From positions 1 to 8,646 of the forward strand of contig JAIEQT010000417.1 of assembly GCA_019747455.1 (NCBI GenBank): a stretch of DNA of 8,646 nt, written 5' to 3'. Every line of letters starts with the position of its first letter. The first letter of the stretch is position 1. Source of the stretch: Chitinophagaceae bacterium (GTDB lineage Bacteria > Bacteroidota > Bacteroidia > Chitinophagales > Chitinophagaceae). Shown here one piece after another: positions 5,950 through 8,646 of the stretch. Under the pieces are notes generated by a model. That model was not told the DNA's origin. It saw only the letters and a list, made by a program, of their open reading frames with translations, and ran no database searches. Position numbers and translations under genes: made by a program.

Positions 5950-8262
5950 ATGAGAAATATAGTAACTTACTTTGCTTTAGTTAGTCTAATGACTTATAAA
6001 AAAATCATATCCTACGCTATTACATTATGCATTTGTGTTGCACTAATAGCTCAATTGGGGTGGATAACAAATATTTCTATTCTCACTACCCTCATAAAAG
6101 GGTTCCCGCCTATGCTGCCAAATACAGCAAACAGCTTTCTACTGTTAGCTACTGCATTGCTCAGCATTAACGCTAATAAGTTTACAACGCTTGGTTATAC
6201 ATCTCTTATTATATTAATCGGACTAAATAGTTTATCCCTTTTAGAACCTGTATTAAGTAACGTATTGGGTAATCATAGTTTACAAATTCCAGGGCTAACG
6301 TCTATCTGTTTTCTTCTAATGGCAATCGCCCTGTTACTACAATTAGTTAGCAAAATAATTATTGCACAGGGTCTCTTTCATATCACAACACTGGTTGCAG
6401 TAATTGCCTTACTTGGCTATTTGTTTGGTGTTGAAACGATGTACAAATTATCGTTCTTACATTCAATGGCATTACAAACTTCTGTGCTTTTGCTCATCCT
6501 ATCTATGGCTGCTTCGCTACTTAATCCAACCATTGGTTTAACGGGATTATTTACGGGTACCTCTATTGGTGCAGTAATGGCAAAAAAGCTTTTTCCTACC
6601 TTCACCTTGGTGATTTTTACTCTTAGCATACTAAGAATCGCAACATATAAATTTCATCTTGTTTCTGTTGAATTAGGTATTGCTTTATTTGCAGTTAGTT
6701 TTACAGTTTGTTCATTACTGCTTATTTGGTACACTGCTATTAAACTTGATCATGTTGATAATGAAAAGAAAATCGCAGAAAGAAAATTGATCGAAGCCAC
6801 TCAAAACAGGCTCTTTAAAGATATCATCAATAATACCAGCTCTGCTATTTGTATTAAAAATAAAGCAGGAGAATACATTTTATGTAACAATGCCTTTGCC
6901 ACCAGTTTTAATAAATCACCCGAAGATATTATTGGTAAAACAGCCTATGATATTTTCCCATTAACAATTGCACAAAATATGGTGGCCAATGAACCTCAAA
7001 TTTTTGAAACAGGATTATCACAAGTGTATGAAACCTTTGCGGAAACACCATCAGGTTCACGCATCATGCTCACTAATAAATTTCCTATTTATGATCCCAA
7101 AAATATTATTATTGGTATTGGCGTGGTAGCTACCGATGTTACACAAACGCGATTAGCAGAACTAAATTTAAAAACTATTTTAGACAGTGCCCATGTTTCT
7201 ATTATCAAAACAGATATCAACGGATTGATCACTGATTTTAATAAAGGCGCAGAAAAATTACTAGGATATAGTGCCGATGAAGTAATAGGCAAACATACTC
7301 CTGAAATAATTCATATAGCTACTGAGGTAGAAGAAAGAGGTAAAGAATTATCCAAACAATATGGAAAACAAATTCGTGGTTTTGATGTATTTATAACGCC
7401 TGCATTATATAACGAATTCGAATCCCGCAAGTGGACATACATTCGTAAGGATGGGAGTACTTTCCCCATTCAACTAGTTGTTACCAGCATTGTTAATAAC
7501 AATCAAGAAATAATTGGCTACTTAGGCATCGGAACAGATATTACAAATGAAGAAATGGCAAGAACAGTCCAACAGGAACTTGCCTTAAAACTACAGAACA
7601 GGAATAATCAGCTACTAAATTTCGCACATATCACTTCGCATAACCTACGCTCGCCGGTGAGTAATTTAGTTACCTTACTCGATATGCTGGAGCGTACGGA
7701 TACAACGGAAGAAAAGGATTTATTAATCACTAAATTCGATTTGGTCATAAAAAGATTGGCCAATACATTAAACGATTTAATTGAGGCACTTAAAATTCAG
7801 GAAGATAATCCCGTAAAGGAATTATTAGCATTCGACAGCGTTTTAAAGAATGTAACTGAGATGTTGAGTATTCAGATTGAATCCTCCCATGCAAATATTG
7901 AAGTAGCGTTTTCGGCGTCTACCATTGAATATCCCAAAAACTATTTAGAGAGTATTTTACTAAATTTAATATCTAATGCTATCAAATACCGTTCGCCTGA
8001 AAGAAATCTGATAATAAAAATTCAAACCCAAGAAACAGATACAGATGTGATTTTAAGGATTGAAGATAATGGATTGGGCATCGATTTAGACAAATATGGC
8101 AGTAAAGTATTCGGCTTCAATAAAACATTTCATCGTCACCCCGAAGCTAAAGGCATAGGTTTATTTTTAACCAAAACCCAGATTGATGCGATGGGGGGGA
8201 GTATTAAAATCGAGAGTGAGCCGAATAAAGGAATCTGTTTTATCATTAATTTTAAAAAATAA
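5950..8262 (+). CDS. Membrane PAS-PAS sensor histidine kinase
   Basis: This is a 770-residue hybrid-free sensor kinase. Residues 18-262 are about eight hydrophobic segments containing three related motifs (PNTANSFLLLATALL, 57-71; PGLTSICFLLMAIALLL, 114-130; MALQTSVLLLILSMAASLL, 173-191). This resembles an unnamed membrane input region seen ahead of PAS domains in other bacteria. A charged, probably coiled linker (265-288) leads to PAS 1 (about 289-400) and PAS 2 (about 404-535), the latter with YIRKDGSTFPI. The transmitter has an H-box ITSHNLRSPVSNL with His564, N-box LLNLISNAIKY (Asn672, Asn676), G1 DNGLGID (706-712), F-box FGFNKTF, and G2 GIGLFLTKT. It looks catalytically intact. The start at 5950 is chosen as the first ATG; ATG at 5989 (MTYKKIIS) would also keep the first membrane segment. 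The signal is unknown. It overlaps no neighbour and is followed after 5 bp by a receiver gene, its likely partner. Confidence 0.93.
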   Translation: MRNIVTYFALVSLMTYKKIISYAITLCICVALIAQLGWITNISILTTLIKGFPPMLPNTANSFLLLATALLSINANKFTTLGYTSLIILIGLNSLSLLEPVLSNVLGNHSLQIPGLTSICFLLMAIALLLQLVSKIIIAQGLFHITTLVAVIALLGYLFGVETMYKLSFLHSMALQTSVLLLILSMAASLLNPTIGLTGLFTGTSIGAVMAKKLFPTFTLVIFTLSILRIATYKFHLVSVELGIALFAVSFTVCSLLLIWYTAIKLDHVDNEKKIAERKLIEATQNRLFKDIINNTSSAICIKNKAGEYILCNNAFATSFNKSPEDIIGKTAYDIFPLTIAQNMVANEPQIFETGLSQVYETFAETPSGSRIMLTNKFPIYDPKNIIIGIGVVATDVTQTRLAELNLKTILDSAHVSIIKTDINGLITDFNKGAEKLLGYSADEVIGKHTPEIIHIATEVEERGKELSKQYGKQIRGFDVFITPALYNEFESRKWTYIRKDGSTFPIQLVVTSIVNNNQEIIGYLGIGTDITNEEMARTVQQELALKLQNRNNQLLNFAHITSHNLRSPVSNLVTLLDMLERTDTTEEKDLLITKFDLVIKRLANTLNDLIEALKIQEDNPVKELLAFDSVLKNVTEMLSIQIESSHANIEVAFSASTIEYPKNYLESILLNLISNAIKYRSPERNLIIKIQTQETDTDVILRIEDNGLGIDLDKYGSKVFGFNKTFHRHPEAKGIGLFLTKTQIDAMGGSIKIESEPNKGICFIINFKK

Positions 8263-8267
8263 AAATC

Positions 8268-8646
8268 ATGCATAATCCCTTTATCATTTGTATAATCGAC
8301 GACGACGAAGTGTATCAATTCACCGTTACAAAAAATATTCAATCGCAAAAACTAGCTAAAAAGATATTGGTTTTTTCCGATGGAGAAGAAGCACTTCAAT
8401 TTTTAACTGCCAATATTGGTGATAATGATGCCGTTCCTGATGTTATTTTTTTAGATATCAATATGCCCATTATGGATGGATGGCAGTTTTTAGAAAAATA
8501 TATTCACTTAAAACCGCGGATAGGGAAAAAAGTTACGCTCTATATGGTTAGTTCTTCCGTTGATCCGGCAGATACACAAAGGGCAAAAGCCATTGAGGAG
8601 ATTTCCGATTATATAATAAAACCAATAACGCCGGAGCAATTAAAAG
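8268..8646 (+). CDS. Stand-alone CheY-like response regulator, 3' end cut by window
   Basis: The first 126 codons of a receiver domain are present, beginning ATG at 8268, 5 bp after the kinase stop, so the two are almost certainly co-transcribed and functionally paired. Receiver residues are all visible: acidic pocket Asp11-Asp13 (IIDDDE), phospho-acceptor Asp63 in FLDINMPIMDG, Ser95-Ser96 in MVSSS at the switch position, and Lys118-Pro119 near the end. A single receiver is normally about 120-140 residues, so the protein is probably nearly complete and lacks a DNA-binding domain, as is common for short Bacteroidota regulators. A longer protein with an output domain beyond the edge cannot be excluded. 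If it is single-domain, it would act through protein contacts or a phosphorelay rather than by binding DNA. Confidence 0.93.
   Translation, partial: MHNPFIICIIDDDEVYQFTVTKNIQSQKLAKKILVFSDGEEALQFLTANIGDNDAVPDVIFLDINMPIMDGWQFLEKYIHLKPRIGKKVTLYMVSSSVDPADTQRAKAIEEISDYIIKPITPEQLK

Noticed and set aside
5911..5988. Divergent promoter between the fusion gene and the histidine kinase
   Set aside because: Only a single-mismatch -7-like TTACTTTG was seen on the plus strand, with no matching -33, so no promoter is claimed.

Overview
The window looks like a chromosomal segment of a Bacteroidota bacterium, most likely a Chitinophagaceae-like or Cytophaga-like lineage. This is judged from AT-rich DNA, weak or absent Shine-Dalgarno sequences, a class II (B12-dependent) ribonucleotide reductase, a bacterial GGGPS/PcrB enzyme, and a histidine kinase with an SHNLRSP H-box followed by a short stand-alone receiver. 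No tRNA, rRNA, insertion sequence, phage gene or CRISPR array is visible. The content looks like core metabolism plus signalling rather than a mobile island.

Layout. (1) Positions 1-1410, minus strand: the N-terminal 470 codons of nrdJ, cut by the left edge. (2) Positions 1411-1751: an AT-rich gap with a tight cluster of five DnaA-box-like 9-mers (1508-1595) and a perfect 7-bp inverted repeat. (3) Positions 1752-2510, plus strand: a geranylgeranylglyceryl-phosphate synthase family gene (pcrB). (4) Positions 2511-2737: three back-to-back hairpins (2523-2604), then an A-rich leader. (5) Positions 2738-4000, plus strand: a GntP-family gluconate permease that lacks an ATG start. (6) Positions 4009-5910, minus strand, converging on the permease with an 8-bp gap: one polypeptide carrying gluconokinase (GntK) fused to a full-length NADP-type 6-phosphogluconate dehydrogenase (Gnd). 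(7) Positions 5950-8262, plus strand, divergent from the fusion gene: a membrane PAS-PAS histidine kinase. (8) Positions 8268 to the right edge: a CheY-like receiver protein 5 bp downstream, cut just before its expected end.

How the parts fit. The permease and the fusion enzyme form a compact gluconate-use pair: import gluconate, phosphorylate it, and oxidatively decarboxylate 6-phosphogluconate to ribulose 5-phosphate with NADPH. The two-component pair next door could regulate it, but nothing in the sequence beyond adjacency shows this. The most unusual items are the GntK-Gnd fusion, the DnaA-box cluster in front of the ribonucleotide reductase gene, and the hairpin array with mutually exclusive pairings upstream of the permease. 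I found no sign of a wholly unknown multi-gene system.
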